Of a DNA stretch of 64,000 bases, positions 56,334-64,000 are shown in pieces. This DNA is from Aeromicrobium erythreum (lineage in GTDB: Bacteria; Actinomycetota; Actinomycetes; Propionibacteriales; Nocardioidaceae): contig NZ_CP011502.1 of assembly GCF_001509405.1 (NCBI RefSeq), positions 1,054,001 to 1,118,000 on the forward strand, given 5' to 3'. Numbering within the stretch: the stretch's first letter is position 1; every line of letters begins with the position of its first letter. The notes beneath the pieces are model-generated. The model worked only from the letters and a program-made list of their open reading frames with translations, did no database searches and had not been told where the DNA came from. The translations under genes were made by a program, and so were the position numbers.

Positions 56334-57671
56334 ATGTCCCACCGCACGTCGTCCCGTCCGCATCGAACCGCCACGCGTCGTCACGCGGGGCGGGGCGTGC
56401 TCGCGCTCCTCGCGACCTGCGCGCTCGTGGTCGGGCTGACCAACCCGGTCCTGGCCGACAAGAAGGACGACCTCCAGCGTCAGCGCCAGGGGGTCAACGG
56501 CAAGATCGACGGCGCCCAGAAGTCGCTCGACTCCTCCAGCGCCGCCTACGCGAAGGCCGCGAAGGCGCTCGACGCCGCGCAGGCCAAGCTCTCGTCGGCG
56601 CGTGCGACGCTCGGCAGAACCCGCGGCCAGCTGGCCGTGTCGCAGGCCGAGGACGCCCGCATGCAGGCCGAGCTCGACCGCAGCCAGGCCGCCCTCGACA
56701 AGGCCGTCGCCGACCTGAAGAAGGGGGAGCGGCGGCTCAAGGCGTCCGAGGACGAGGTGAAGGCGTTCACCGTCCAGACCGTGCAGGAGGGCGACCGCGG
56801 GATGAAGGCGTTCGGTGAGCTGCTCGGCGGCGAGAGCCCCTCGACGTTCACCGACCGGATGAGCCTCAACGCCTCCGTCGGCGACGCGCAGGTCTCGCGC
56901 ATGCAGAAGCTCGCGGCCGCCAAGGTCATCCTGCGCCTCAACCGCGACAAGGTCGAGAAGCTGCGCGACCAGGTCGCCGTGGCCCGCCAGGCCGCCGCCG
57001 CCAACCTGCAGAAGATGACCGAGCTCGAGGCCGCCGCCGAGGCGCAGACCGCCGAGGTCGGCAAGCTCGTCGACGCCCGCGCCGACGCCAGCGGCAAGGC
57101 GCGCGCCGCGAAGGTCGAGGACGAGCGTCTGCTCGCCGCCTACGAGGCCGAGCGGAACCGCCTCAACAACGAGCTCGCCGAGCTCGCCCGTCGCGAGCTG
57201 GAGCGCCAGCGCGCCCGCGAGCGCGCCGGTCGTGGGGGCAGCGGCAACAACGGCGGCCTCTCCGGCGGCGACGACAACGGTGCGCTGTCCTACCCCGTCA
57301 ACGGCCCGATCACGTCGCCCTACGGCATGCGCGTGCACCCCGTCACCGGCGTGTACAAGCTGCACGACGGCACCGACTTCGGCGTCGGCTGCGGTACCCC
57401 GATCCACGCCGCCGCGAGCGGCACGATCATCCAGCAGTACTACAACGCTGGCTACGGCAACCGCGTCATCCTCGCGAACGGGATCAAGCGCGGCCAGAGC
57501 ATCGTGACGACGTACAACCACCTGTCCGGGTTCGCCCGCAGCGCCGGCGCCCGGGTCTCGCGCGGCGAGGTGATCGGCTACGTCGGCAGCACGGGCTACT
57601 CCACCGGCTGCCACCTGCACTTCATGGTCATCGCCAACGGCGTCACCGTGAACCCGATGGGCTGGCTCTGA
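56334..57671 (+). CDS. M23 (LytM) family peptidoglycan endopeptidase, EnvC/PcsB-like
   Basis: 445 aa. Signal peptide (RGVLALLATCALVVGLTNPVLA), a ~230-residue coiled-coil domain (DDLQRQRQGVNGKIDGAQKSLDSSS through ELARRELERQRARERAG), a Gly/Asn linker, then an M23 domain. Metal ligands of active LytM enzymes are present: HDGTDF (HxxxD) and CHLHFMV (HxH). Layout and position right after ftsEX identify it as the FtsX-controlled septal hydrolase. An active-site-complete domain suggests it cuts cross-bridges itself. Confidence 0.92.
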   Translation: MSHRTSSRPHRTATRRHAGRGVLALLATCALVVGLTNPVLADKKDDLQRQRQGVNGKIDGAQKSLDSSSAAYAKAAKALDAAQAKLSSARATLGRTRGQLAVSQAEDARMQAELDRSQAALDKAVADLKKGERRLKASEDEVKAFTVQTVQEGDRGMKAFGELLGGESPSTFTDRMSLNASVGDAQVSRMQKLAAAKVILRLNRDKVEKLRDQVAVARQAAAANLQKMTELEAAAEAQTAEVGKLVDARADASGKARAAKVEDERLLAAYEAERNRLNNELAELARRELERQRARERAGRGGSGNNGGLSGGDDNGALSYPVNGPITSPYGMRVHPVTGVYKLHDGTDFGVGCGTPIHAAASGTIIQQYYNAGYGNRVILANGIKRGQSIVTTYNHLSGFARSAGARVSRGEVIGYVGSTGYSTGCHLHFMVIANGVTVNPMGWL

Positions 57672-57735
57672 CGAGACGGCCGCGACCGGCCGGTCCGGCC
57701 CGGGCCCGCGTGGCTCGACGCACTAGGATGGATCG

Positions 57736-58212
57736 GTGGCCAAGGAGACCGGGCGCAAGCTCATCGCGCAGAACAAGAAGGCGCGCCACGACTACCACAT
57801 CGAGGACACCTACGAGGCCGGCCTGGTCCTCACGGGCACCGAGGTGAAGTCGTTGCGTGCCGGTCGGGCGTCCCTGGTCGACGGCTTCGGCGAGATCGCG
57901 AACGGCGAGGCCTGGCTGATTCAGGTGCACATCCCCGAGTACAGCCAGGGCACGTGGACGAACCACGAGACGCGGCGGCGTCGCAAGATGCTGCTGAACC
58001 GCCAGGAGATCGACAAGATCGAGCAGCGCATCCAGGCCAAGGGCCTGACGATCGTGCCGCTCGCGCTGTACTTCAAGGACGGTCGCGCGAAGGTCGAGAT
58101 CGCGCTCGCCCGCGGCAAGAAGCAGTACGACAAGCGGCACGCCATCGCCGAGCGCCAGGCCAAGGCCGACGCGCAGCGCGAGATCGGTCGCAAGATCAAG
58201 GGCATCCGCTAG
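57736..58212 (+). CDS. smpB: SsrA-binding protein SmpB
   Basis: 158 aa from GTG 57736. Begins [51 protein letters not shown] and ends in a basic tail ([21 protein letters not shown]) that mimics the codon-anticodon helix in the A site. Works with the tmRNA encoded 3.4 kb downstream in ribosome rescue. Confidence 0.96.
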   Translation: MAKETGRKLIAQNKKARHDYHIEDTYEAGLVLTGTEVKSLRAGRASLVDGFGEIANGEAWLIQVHIPEYSQGTWTNHETRRRRKMLLNRQEIDKIEQRIQAKGLTIVPLALYFKDGRAKVEIALARGKKQYDKRHAIAERQAKADAQREIGRKIKGIR

Positions 58213-59118
58213 ATGACCTCGGCGGACGCCGACCGCCCCGGGCTGGCCGACGCCGACCTGCCGTCGCTCACGGCGTCGCTCGACCTTCCCGGACTGTTCG
58301 ACGTGCACGTGCACTTCATGCACCCGAAGGTGCTGGCGAAGGTCTGGACCTACTTCGACTCCGCTGGCCCGCTGCTGGGCCGTCCCTGGCCGATCACGTA
58401 CCGCGGCAGCGACGAAGAACGCGTCGCGCACCTGCGCGACATGGGCGTCCGGCACTTCTCGGCGCTCTCGTACGCCCACCGCCCTGGCGTCGCGACGTTC
58501 ATGAACGACTGGACGCTCGACTTCGCCCGACGCGTGCCCGAGGCGCTGCGCTCGGCGACGTTCTACCCCGAGCCGGAGGCCGCGACCTACGTGCCGGCGC
58601 TGGTGGCGTCGGGGGTTGAGGTGTTCAAGGCGCACCTGCAGGTGGGCGACTTCGCTGCCGACGACCCGCTGCTCGACCCGGTGTGGGGCACGCTCGCCGA
58701 GAGCGGCACGCCTGTCGTGCTGCACGCCGGGTCGGGTCCGGCGCCCGGCACGCACACTGGTCCGGACGGCGTCGCGCGTGTGCTCGAGCGCTTCCCGGGG
58801 CTGCGGATCGTGGTCGCCCACCTCGGGATGCCGGAGTACGAGGCGTTCCTCGACCTCGCCGACCGCTTCGCCGAGGTCCGCCTCGACACCACCATGGTGC
58901 TCGTCGACTTCTGGGAGGGCTCGCACGAGCTCGCGACGGCGCTACGACCCCGTCTGGCAGACCTCGGCGACCGCGTGCTGTTCGGCACCGACTACCCGAA
59001 CATCCCCTACGCCTACGCGCACCAGGTGGAGGTGCTGCAGCGGCTCGACCTCGGCGACGACTGGCTGCGCCGGGTGCTGTGGCACAACGGGGCCGCGCTG
59101 TTCGGGCGGGAGTCGTGA
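58213..59118 (+). CDS. Amidohydrolase family protein (amidohydrolase_2-like)
   Basis: 301 aa starting directly after the smpB stop. TIM-barrel metal-hydrolase features: FDVHVHFMH (HxH) near 34-42, KAHLQ, LHAGSG, VAHLGMPE and FGTDYPNIPY (Asp) near the C-terminus, matching the amidohydrolase_2 (TIM-barrel decarboxylase-type) family. Substrate not evident. The last codons overlap the start of the MFS gene (GTGA). Confidence 0.85.
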   Translation: MTSADADRPGLADADLPSLTASLDLPGLFDVHVHFMHPKVLAKVWTYFDSAGPLLGRPWPITYRGSDEERVAHLRDMGVRHFSALSYAHRPGVATFMNDWTLDFARRVPEALRSATFYPEPEAATYVPALVASGVEVFKAHLQVGDFAADDPLLDPVWGTLAESGTPVVLHAGSGPAPGTHTGPDGVARVLERFPGLRIVVAHLGMPEYEAFLDLADRFAEVRLDTTMVLVDFWEGSHELATALRPRLADLGDRVLFGTDYPNIPYAYAHQVEVLQRLDLGDDWLRRVLWHNGAALFGRES

Positions 59119-60491
59119 GGCTCGACTCCGCGGCGGGTCGCTGGCTCGTGGCGGCGATGGTGCTGGGCACGGGCATGGCGTTCCTCGACGGGTCGATCGT
59201 CACCCTGGCGCTGCCGGCGGTCGACGACGACCTGCAGGCCGGTGTCGCCGGGCTGCAGTGGACCGTCAACGCCTACACGCTCGCGCTCGCCGCGCTCATC
59301 CTCGTGGGCGGGTCCCTGGGCGACCGCTACGGCCGACGACGGATGTTCGTGATCGGGGTCGTCTGGTTCGGCACGGCGTCGGTGCTCTGCGCGGTGGCCC
59401 CCACGATCGAGGTCCTGGTGGCGGCGCGCGGGTTGCAGGGGGTCGGGGGAGCGCTGCTGACGCCGGGGAGCCTGGCGATCATCTCGGCGTCGATCCGTCC
59501 GGAGGACCGCGGTCGGGCGATCGGGCTGTGGTCGGGCCTGGCGGGCGTCACGACCGCGCTGGGCCCGCTCGTCGGCGGCACGCTCGTCGACGCGGTCGGC
59601 TGGCGCTCGGTGTTCTGGATCAACGTGCCGCTCGCCGTGGCGGTGGTGTGGGTGACGGTGCGGCACGTGCCGGAGTCACGGGGCGCGCAGACCCGGCTCG
59701 ACGTCGAGGGGGCTGCACTCACCGTGGGCACGCTCGCGTTCCTCACCTACGGGCTGGTCGAGCAGACCTGGTGGCCGGCGCTGTTCGGCGTGGTGCTGCT
59801 CGTGGCGTTCGTCGTGCACCAGGCGCGCTCGCCGCACGCGCTCGTCCCGCTGTCGCTGTTCGCCGACCGGGTCTTCACGGCCGCCAACATCTGCACGTTC
59901 GCGATCTACGCGGCGTTGAGCGGCACGATGTTCCTGCTGGTGCTGCAGCTGCAGTACGTGGCCGGCTACACGCCGCTCGAGGCGGGTCTCGCGACGCTGC
60001 CGCTGACGGTGCTCATGCTGCTGCTGTCGTCGCGGGCAGGCGCGCTCGGCCAGCGGCTCGGACCGCGGATCCCGATGACCGTCGGGCCGCTCGTGTCGGC
60101 GGCCGGGCTGCTGCTGCTCCTGCGGGTCGGCGCCGACGCGAGCTTCTGGGTCGACGTGCTGCCGGGCGCGACGCTGCTGGGTCTGGGGATCACGCTCCTC
60201 GTGGCGCCGCTGACGACCGCCGTCCTCGCAGCGGCACCGGACGAGCAGGCCGGGATCGCGTCGGGCATCAACAACGCGGTCTCGCGCACGGCCGGCCTGC
60301 TCGCGGTGGCGGCGATCCCGCCGCTGGCCGGCATCGCCGGCGCCGACTTCGCGTCGCCGGACGTGTTCGGGCCGGGGTTCCGGACCGGCACGCTGATGTG
60401 CGTCGGGCTGCTGGTCGTCGCGGCGGCGTGTGCGGCCGCCCTCGTGCACGGACGCTCGGCCGACCCGGAGCAGGCCCCGGCCACGCCGTGA
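59115..60491 (+). CDS. MFS transporter of the DHA2 (14-TMS drug exporter) type
   Basis: 458 aa from GTG 59115. Motifs of drug:H+ antiporters: GDRYGRRRMFVIG (motif A), RGLQGVGGALLTPGSLAIISA, GPLVGGTLVDAVGWRSVFWINVPLA (motif C region), and about fourteen hydrophobic segments. Likely exports drugs or small metabolites; substrate unknown. Translationally coupled to the amidohydrolase, so the two may share a substrate (inference). Confidence 0.9.
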   Translation: MRLDSAAGRWLVAAMVLGTGMAFLDGSIVTLALPAVDDDLQAGVAGLQWTVNAYTLALAALILVGGSLGDRYGRRRMFVIGVVWFGTASVLCAVAPTIEVLVAARGLQGVGGALLTPGSLAIISASIRPEDRGRAIGLWSGLAGVTTALGPLVGGTLVDAVGWRSVFWINVPLAVAVVWVTVRHVPESRGAQTRLDVEGAALTVGTLAFLTYGLVEQTWWPALFGVVLLVAFVVHQARSPHALVPLSLFADRVFTAANICTFAIYAALSGTMFLLVLQLQYVAGYTPLEAGLATLPLTVLMLLLSSRAGALGQRLGPRIPMTVGPLVSAAGLLLLLRVGADASFWVDVLPGATLLGLGITLLVAPLTTAVLAAAPDEQAGIASGINNAVSRTAGLLAVAAIPPLAGIAGADFASPDVFGPGFRTGTLMCVGLLVVAAACAAALVHGRSADPEQAPATP

Positions 60492-60566
60492 CGGCTTGTG
60501 TGACCATCCGGTGAACTCCGGCGCGCCCTCTGGCGCGTCGTGTCGCCGATGGTGTGGGGTGTGCCC

Positions 60567-61379
60567 ATGAACCGACTCGGGGGAGCCGGACGGGGGTGCG
60601 CGGCCACGAGCCGGCGCACGACCCGGTACGCCGGCCTGACCATCATGCTCACGCTCGTCCTGACCGTGGTGCCGCGCGCCGCGGACGCCGCACCGCGGGA
60701 CGGCTACTACGACAGCGCCCAGGGGCTCAGCGGGGAGGCGTTGAAGGACGAGCTGCACGACATCATCTCGGTGCAGCGGACGATCTCCTACTCCGCCGTC
60801 TGGGAGGCGCTCAAGGTGACCGACCAGGACCCGAACAACAGCAGCAACGTGCGGCTGTTCTACTCGCAGGTCTCGCGCGCGAAGTCCGCGAACGGCGGCA
60901 ACACCGGCCAGTGGAACCGCGAGCACGTGTGGCCGCAGTCGCACGGCAACTTCGGCACCTCCGCCGGGCCGGGCACCGACCTGCACCACCTGCGACCGGA
61001 GGACGTGCAGGTCAACGGCACGCGCAGCAACAAGGACTTCGACACCGGCGGGTCGACGGTGAGCAACTGCTCGTCCTGCCTGACCGACGGTGACTCCTTC
61101 GAGCCGCCGAACGCGGTGAAGGGCGACGTCGCGCGGATGGTCATGTACATGGCGGTGCGCTACGAGGGCGGCGACGGCTTCGCCGACCTGGAGGCCAACA
61201 ACCAGGTCAACGGCAGCACGCCGTACCTGGGGAAGATCTCGGTGCTGCTGCAGTGGCACGCGCAGGACCCGCCGTCGGCGGCCGAGCAGCGTCGCAACGA
61301 CATCATCGACTCCCAGTACCAGGGCAACCGCAACCCGTTCATCGACCACCCGGAGTGGGCGCAGTCGGTGTTCGGCTGA
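60567..61379 (+). CDS. Secreted endonuclease I (EndA/NucM family)
   Basis: 270 aa from ATG 60567 (an in-frame GTG at 60540 adds nine residues). Signal peptide with Arg-rich start (TSRRTTRYAGLTIMLTLVLTVVPRAADAA). The catalytic motif NREHVWPQSHG and GTDLHHLRPEDVQVNGTRSNKDFD define the endonuclease I family; NNSSNVRLFYSQ and QYQGNRNPFIDHPEW are also typical. Non-specific extracellular nuclease, possibly for nutrient scavenging or DNA cleavage at the cell surface. Confidence 0.92.
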   Translation: MNRLGGAGRGCAATSRRTTRYAGLTIMLTLVLTVVPRAADAAPRDGYYDSAQGLSGEALKDELHDIISVQRTISYSAVWEALKVTDQDPNNSSNVRLFYSQVSRAKSANGGNTGQWNREHVWPQSHGNFGTSAGPGTDLHHLRPEDVQVNGTRSNKDFDTGGSTVSNCSSCLTDGDSFEPPNAVKGDVARMVMYMAVRYEGGDGFADLEANNQVNGSTPYLGKISVLLQWHAQDPPSAAEQRRNDIIDSQYQGNRNPFIDHPEWAQSVFG

Positions 61380-61394
61380 CCGTCCCGCCCTCCA

Positions 61395-61483
61395 TCGGTG
61401 GCTGGGCAACCTCAGCGCCGCTGGGACGGCGTGTCGGTGGCTGGGCATCCTGAGCGGCGCTGCTGCGGGTGCCTGGCCACCGA
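61395..61483. repeat. REP-like intergenic repeat cluster
   Basis: A 29-bp unit starting TCGGTGGCTGGGCA occurs at 61395-61423 and, with three differences, at 61434-61462 (39-bp period). A shorter inverted version (TGCCTGGCCACCGA) lies at 61470-61483. The cluster separates the nuclease gene from the tmRNA gene and may fold into hairpins. Confidence 0.6.
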
Positions 61484-61575
61484 CGTCGGGCGTCGGGAAT
61501 CTTCGACGGGGGCCGTGGGTTGTACAGTGGTGAGACGCCGTGCCCGCGAGGGTGGGCGTGGTTGACAACTCAAGA

Positions 61576-61943
61576 GGGGCTGATCGGTTTCGACTTTGGT
61601 CGTTCGACTCAGGAGAAGCGGGTAGAGAACGCGACGTCATCTCTTTAACGTTCGTCGCAACCCATAAGTGCCGATTCCAAGCGCACTGACTTCGCTCTCG
61701 CTGCCTGACAGCGACTGGTGAAGGGCAGACCCGGGAGCGTCCCCGTCCCGGATCGTCTGTCTCATCTAGGGGACTTGCTGGCCGCGTAGCGTCACGTGAC
61801 GCGGTCGGGACTTTTTCGTGACTGAGCCTGTCGGTGACGTGTTCGTCCGAGCACCGGGGCTGAGAAAAGCGACATGACGCACTGCACCCGGAGAAGTCCT
61901 GACTCAGCGCCAGAGGACCCGGGTTCGATTCCCGGCAGCTCCA
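61576..61943 (+). ncRNA. ssrA: tmRNA
   Basis: 5' end GGGGCTGATCGGTTTCGACT and 3' end TTCGATTCCCGGCAGCTCC pair as the tRNA-Ala-like acceptor and T-arm. The open frame begins at the resume codon GCC (about 61670) and encodes the tag ADSKRTDFALAA followed by TGA, very close to the mycobacterial tag form. The sequence after the discriminator base is CCC, not CCA, so CCA is not encoded in this copy. Works with SmpB in rescue of stalled ribosomes. The 3' end is duplicated at 62082, the sign of an integration site. Confidence 0.93.
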
Positions 61944-61945
61944 CC
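61930..61945. repeat. Attachment-site repeat, copy 1 (tmRNA 3' end)
   Basis: TCCCGGCAGCTCCACC at the 3' end of ssrA, identical to 62082-62097. Taken as the att core retained on the ssrA side. Confidence 0.65.
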
Positions 61946-62020
61946 CATGCACGAGGACCCCATACCTTCTAGTGAAGGTGCGGGGTCCTCGTCGTCTGTG
62001 CGGGGTCCTCGTTCATGGGT
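61943..62020. terminator. tmRNA terminator and enclosing inverted repeat
   Basis: CGAGGACCCCATACCTT followed by AAGGTGCGGGGTCCTCG forms a long hairpin (61952-61992) right after ssrA. GTGCGGGGTCCTCGT then repeats directly, and ACCCATGCACGAGGACCCC (61943-61961) is the near-perfect inverse of 62002-62020 (one mismatch). The unit looks like a terminator within a small inverted-repeat element. Confidence 0.6.
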
Positions 62021-62081
62021 GAATTAGACACTGTGAATCGAGTGGGCCCCACCCTGTGCCGCGGAGCGGCTGTCGGAGGGA

Positions 62082-62097
62082 TCCCGGCAGCTCCACC
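62082..62097. repeat. Attachment-site repeat, copy 2, with encoded CCA
   Basis: TCCCGGCAGCTCCACC followed by A, giving the canonical tmRNA end ...CTCCACCA. Lies 152 bp beyond copy 1 and is followed by a terminator-like hairpin at 62113-62143. Confidence 0.65.
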
Positions 62098-62112
62098 AGA
62101 AGGTGAGTCTTC

Positions 62113-62143
62113 GAACCCCCGGCCATTTTTTGGCCGGGGGTTT
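62113..62143 (+). terminator. Hairpin with T-run after att copy 2
   Basis: GAACCCCCGGCCA pairs with TGGCCGGGGGTTTC across a T-rich loop (62113-62143) and continues TTTCGTCGTC. Could be the original ssrA terminator, now displaced 152 bp from the gene, although it lies within the minus-strand recombinase reading frame. Confidence 0.55.
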
Positions 62144-62986
62144 CGTCGTCTTCGGGTGCGTGGCGGGTTGGGCGGTCCAGGATCGCCTGAACCGAGGTGG
62201 TGTCGGGCTGGACGGCCCCCTCGACGTCTCGAAGGAGTTCAAGAGCTGCTGTGCCCTGCGTCCTGATGACGGTCGAGGTTTCGTCGACGAAGGCGGTATC
62301 GAGGAGGGACTGGTTGATCCTCTGCCTGGCGTCGTTTGTCGCCCAGCGATAGAAGTCCTGCAGGCTCGTCATGGAATCGATGAGGTCGGTGAGCGCAGCC
62401 AGGCCGGAGCCGAGTTCAGTCCGGTTGTTGGCGAGTCGTTCTGCGACAGCGGCGCTCCGACGTGTGATGGTGCTGAGTCGTTCACGAATCTTCTCTCGCG
62501 GGAAGTCCCCGTCGCTCAGGACGTCGAGGAGGCGGTTCTCTTGCTCGTCGAGCTTGGCCAGCTCCCTCCTAAGCTCGGCGGCGAGGTCATGTATGAGCTG
62601 CAGCTCGTTGGTGATTGCTTGCTGGAAGGCGGTGTTGAGCTGGTCGGCGTGTGCTGGGGTCAGGCTGAGCGTCGAGTAGTGGTCCTCGATCTTCCGCTCG
62701 AGGGTCTCTGCGCGCAGGTGCGGCAGGTTGCAGCCATCGAGTTGGCGGCCACGGCATACGTAGAAGGGGTAGAGGTTTCCATTCCGTCCTTTGGCTTCGG
62801 TGTAGATGAGCCGACGTGTGCGGCCCGCGTCGTGGCAGCGCGAGCAGAAGAGCAACCCTTTGAGGTAGTGATGGTGCTCTTGGTGATGAACACCCCGATT
62901 CGAGTGGGCCTCGAGAACGTCTTGGACACCGTCGAAGAGTTGTTGATTGAACCGCCCCGGAGTTTCCGGAGGCCTTGTTTGTTGGC

Positions 62987-63938
62987 TCAGCCGGTTGGCG
63001 TGAGCTCGTTTCTTGCAGCGTAGTGAAGTTCTTCGGCGGCGACGGGCGTGAGGTCGTCCAGGGCTTCGTGGGGGCGCTCGTGGTTGAACCAGGTGACCCA
63101 GTTGAGGGTCTCGAGCTCGACGTGCTCGACGCCGCGCCAGGGGCCTTCGGTGCGGATGACCTCCGTCTTGAACAGGCCGATCTGGGACTCGGCCAGGGCG
63201 TTGTCGTAGGCGTCTCCGACGGAGCCGACTGAGGCGTCGACGCCGGCCTCGATGAGGCGTTCGGTGAAGGCGAAGCTGACGTATTGAGAGCCTGCGTCGG
63301 TGTGATGGACCAGGCCGGCGAGGTCTGTCACGCCCTCGACCGAGCGGGTCCAGATCGCGTGCTCGAGGGTGTCGAGCACGAGGTCGGTCGTCATCTGGGT
63401 CGCTGCCCGCCAGCCCACGATGCGCCGGGAGAAGACGTCGAAGATGAAGGCGACGTAGACCATCCCGGACCAGGTCGCGACGTAGGTGAAGTCAGCGACC
63501 CACAGTTGGTCCGGGCGCGAGGCCCAGAACTGGCGGTCGACTAGATCGTTCGGGCGATCGGTCCCGTCACCGGCGGCGACGCGGAACTTCTTGCGCCTGC
63601 GGGCGCCTTCCCAGCCCTGCTCGCGGAAGAGTCGCTCGATCGTGCATCGGGCGACGTCGTGTCTCTGCCGGCGCAGGTGGAGCCACATCTTGCGAGCACC
63701 GAACCTGCGCGTCAGCTTCTGCCGCTCGTGCTCGGCCTCGATCAACGCGACGATCTGCCCATCGCGTTCAGCGCGTTTGGACGGGCGCCGATTCCGGGCC
63801 TCGGAGTAGGTGCTCGGAGCGATCTTGACGCCAGCGTCGCTCAGGACGCGGCAGATCGGCTCGACCCCGAACTCCTGCTGGTGGGTCTGGATGTAGTCGA
63901 TCAGGACCGGTAGGGGCGGTCGAGCTCCGCCGTGAAGA
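62987..63938 (-). CDS. IS3-family transposase OrfB (DDE integrase)
   Basis: Upstream part: LPVLIDYIQTHQQEFGVEPICRVLSDAGVKIAPSTYSEARNRRPSKR (HTH_21-like). Catalytic core: WVADFTYVATWSGMVYVAF (first Asp), LVHHTDAGSQYVSFAF (second Asp) and AYDNALAESQIGLFKTEVI (Glu), ending NHERPHEALDDLTPVAAEE. No ordinary start codon lies at the beginning of the frame; it is joined to OrfA by a probable -1 frameshift in GCTTTCTTC near 63934-63942. A TTG at 63745 would give only 252 aa and miss the N-terminal part. The transposase looks intact as far as visible. Confidence 0.88.
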
Positions 63939-64000
63939 AAGCCGACGCGCTCTTCAGGATCTCGTTCGCCCTGCGCAACTCCGCGACTTTCTTCTTCAAT
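63901..64000 (-). CDS. IS3-family OrfA, C-terminal end (partial)
   Basis: The last 32 codons are visible (LKKKVAELRRANEILKSASAFFTAELDRPYRS, stop at 63901-63903), the leucine-zipper region of IS3 OrfA. The helix-turn-helix part lies beyond the window edge. It overlaps OrfB in the -1 frame. Confidence 0.8.
   Translation of the reverse strand, partial: LKKKVAELRRANEILKSASAFFTAELDRPYRS

Larger units (their letters stand above)
62013..62948 (-). pseudogene. Large serine recombinase (integrase), 3' part only
   Basis: About 310 C-terminal residues remain. Reading from the IS junction: LFDGVQDVLEAHSNRG, YLKGLLFCSRCHDAGRTRRLIYTEAKGRNGNLYPFYVCRGRQLDGCNL (recombinase zinc-ribbon with CxxC and C...C), then a long coiled coil (LIHDLAAELRRELAKLDEQENRLLDVLSDGDFPREKIRERLSTITRRS). 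The N-terminal catalytic Ser domain is missing, cut off by the IS3 element near 62949. The C-terminal codons read through the att copy 2 region. Probably encoded the integrase of the element sitting at ssrA. Confidence 0.8.
62949..64000 (-). mobile_element. IS3-family insertion sequence (continues past the window)
   Basis: The left end starts TGAACCGCCCCGGAGTTTCC at about 62949, the form of IS3-family terminal repeats in actinobacteria. Inside are OrfB (integrase-type DDE) and the end of OrfA, on the minus strand. The right end and the target-site duplication are outside the window. The element disrupts the serine recombinase gene. Confidence 0.85.

Noticed and set aside
59676..61952. 758-codon minus-strand frame spanning the nuclease and tmRNA genes
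   Set aside because: It runs antisense through a strong tmRNA and the endonuclease gene; the opening 'CRESNPGPLALS' is the usual false translation of tRNA-like 3' ends.

Overview
The window is a chromosomal segment of a high-GC Gram-positive actinobacterium, most likely of the Nocardioidaceae (Nocardioides/Aeromicrobium-like). The basis is the strong GC bias in third codon positions, frequent GTG starts, ATGA/GTGA gene overlaps, and the actinobacterial gene order manB / Trm112 / ahcY / mtrA-mtrB-lpqB / comF / hpf / secA, followed later by prfB / ftsE-ftsX / M23 peptidase / smpB / ssrA. The genus is inferred from gene order and protein style, not from a search.

Layout. 1-15.1 kb is a conserved housekeeping block: a DUF5719 protein, a degenerate-motif metallopeptidase, DUF3499, phosphomannomutase, Trm112, S-adenosylhomocysteinase, the MtrAB-LpqB envelope signalling operon, ComF, long HPF, a LuxR-type regulator, a YcaQ-like protein and SecA. 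15.1-20.9 kb holds Rv3235-like and LysM proteins, a BldC-like regulator, an orphan CpaB-like/CpaE-like pair, and a WS/DGAT-family acyltransferase whose catalytic His position is Gln. 20.9-30.2 kb runs on the minus strand: a two-component system, a GT39-type membrane glycosyltransferase, a GT2-GtrA protein, a TPM-domain protein, PspA and DUF2505.

30.5-43.9 kb is the accessory part. A Flp/Tad pilus locus (cpaF-tadB-tadC-tadE-tadF/G) is broken in two places. The first break (about 31.38-33.72 kb) removes most of cpaF and the 5' part of tadB. It carries a HEPN-motif protein divergent from a multi-span membrane protein. The second break (about 34.5-38.4 kb) removes most of tadC. It carries a two-gene restriction-modification system of BcgI (type IIB) architecture plus a decayed minus-strand gene. 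The replacement DNA is visibly lower in GC than its flanks. Beyond it is a set of exported proteins and lipoproteins, including a C39/papain-like candidate.

43.9-61.6 kb returns to chromosomal content: DUF4383, MBL hydrolase and Mn-catalase; a class A beta-lactamase lipoprotein; a small secreted protein and a HIT protein; prfB; a complete iron-siderophore ABC importer preceded by a DtxR/IdeR-type box; DinB; ftsEX with its peptidoglycan hydrolase; smpB; an amidohydrolase; an MFS exporter; a secreted endonuclease I; and the tmRNA gene. At the tmRNA 3' end a 16-bp duplication marks an integration site. It is followed by a large serine recombinase gene cut off by an IS3-family element that runs off the window end. 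The window therefore shows one integration hotspot (ssrA) and one decayed pilus locus reused as a landing site for defence-like cargo.
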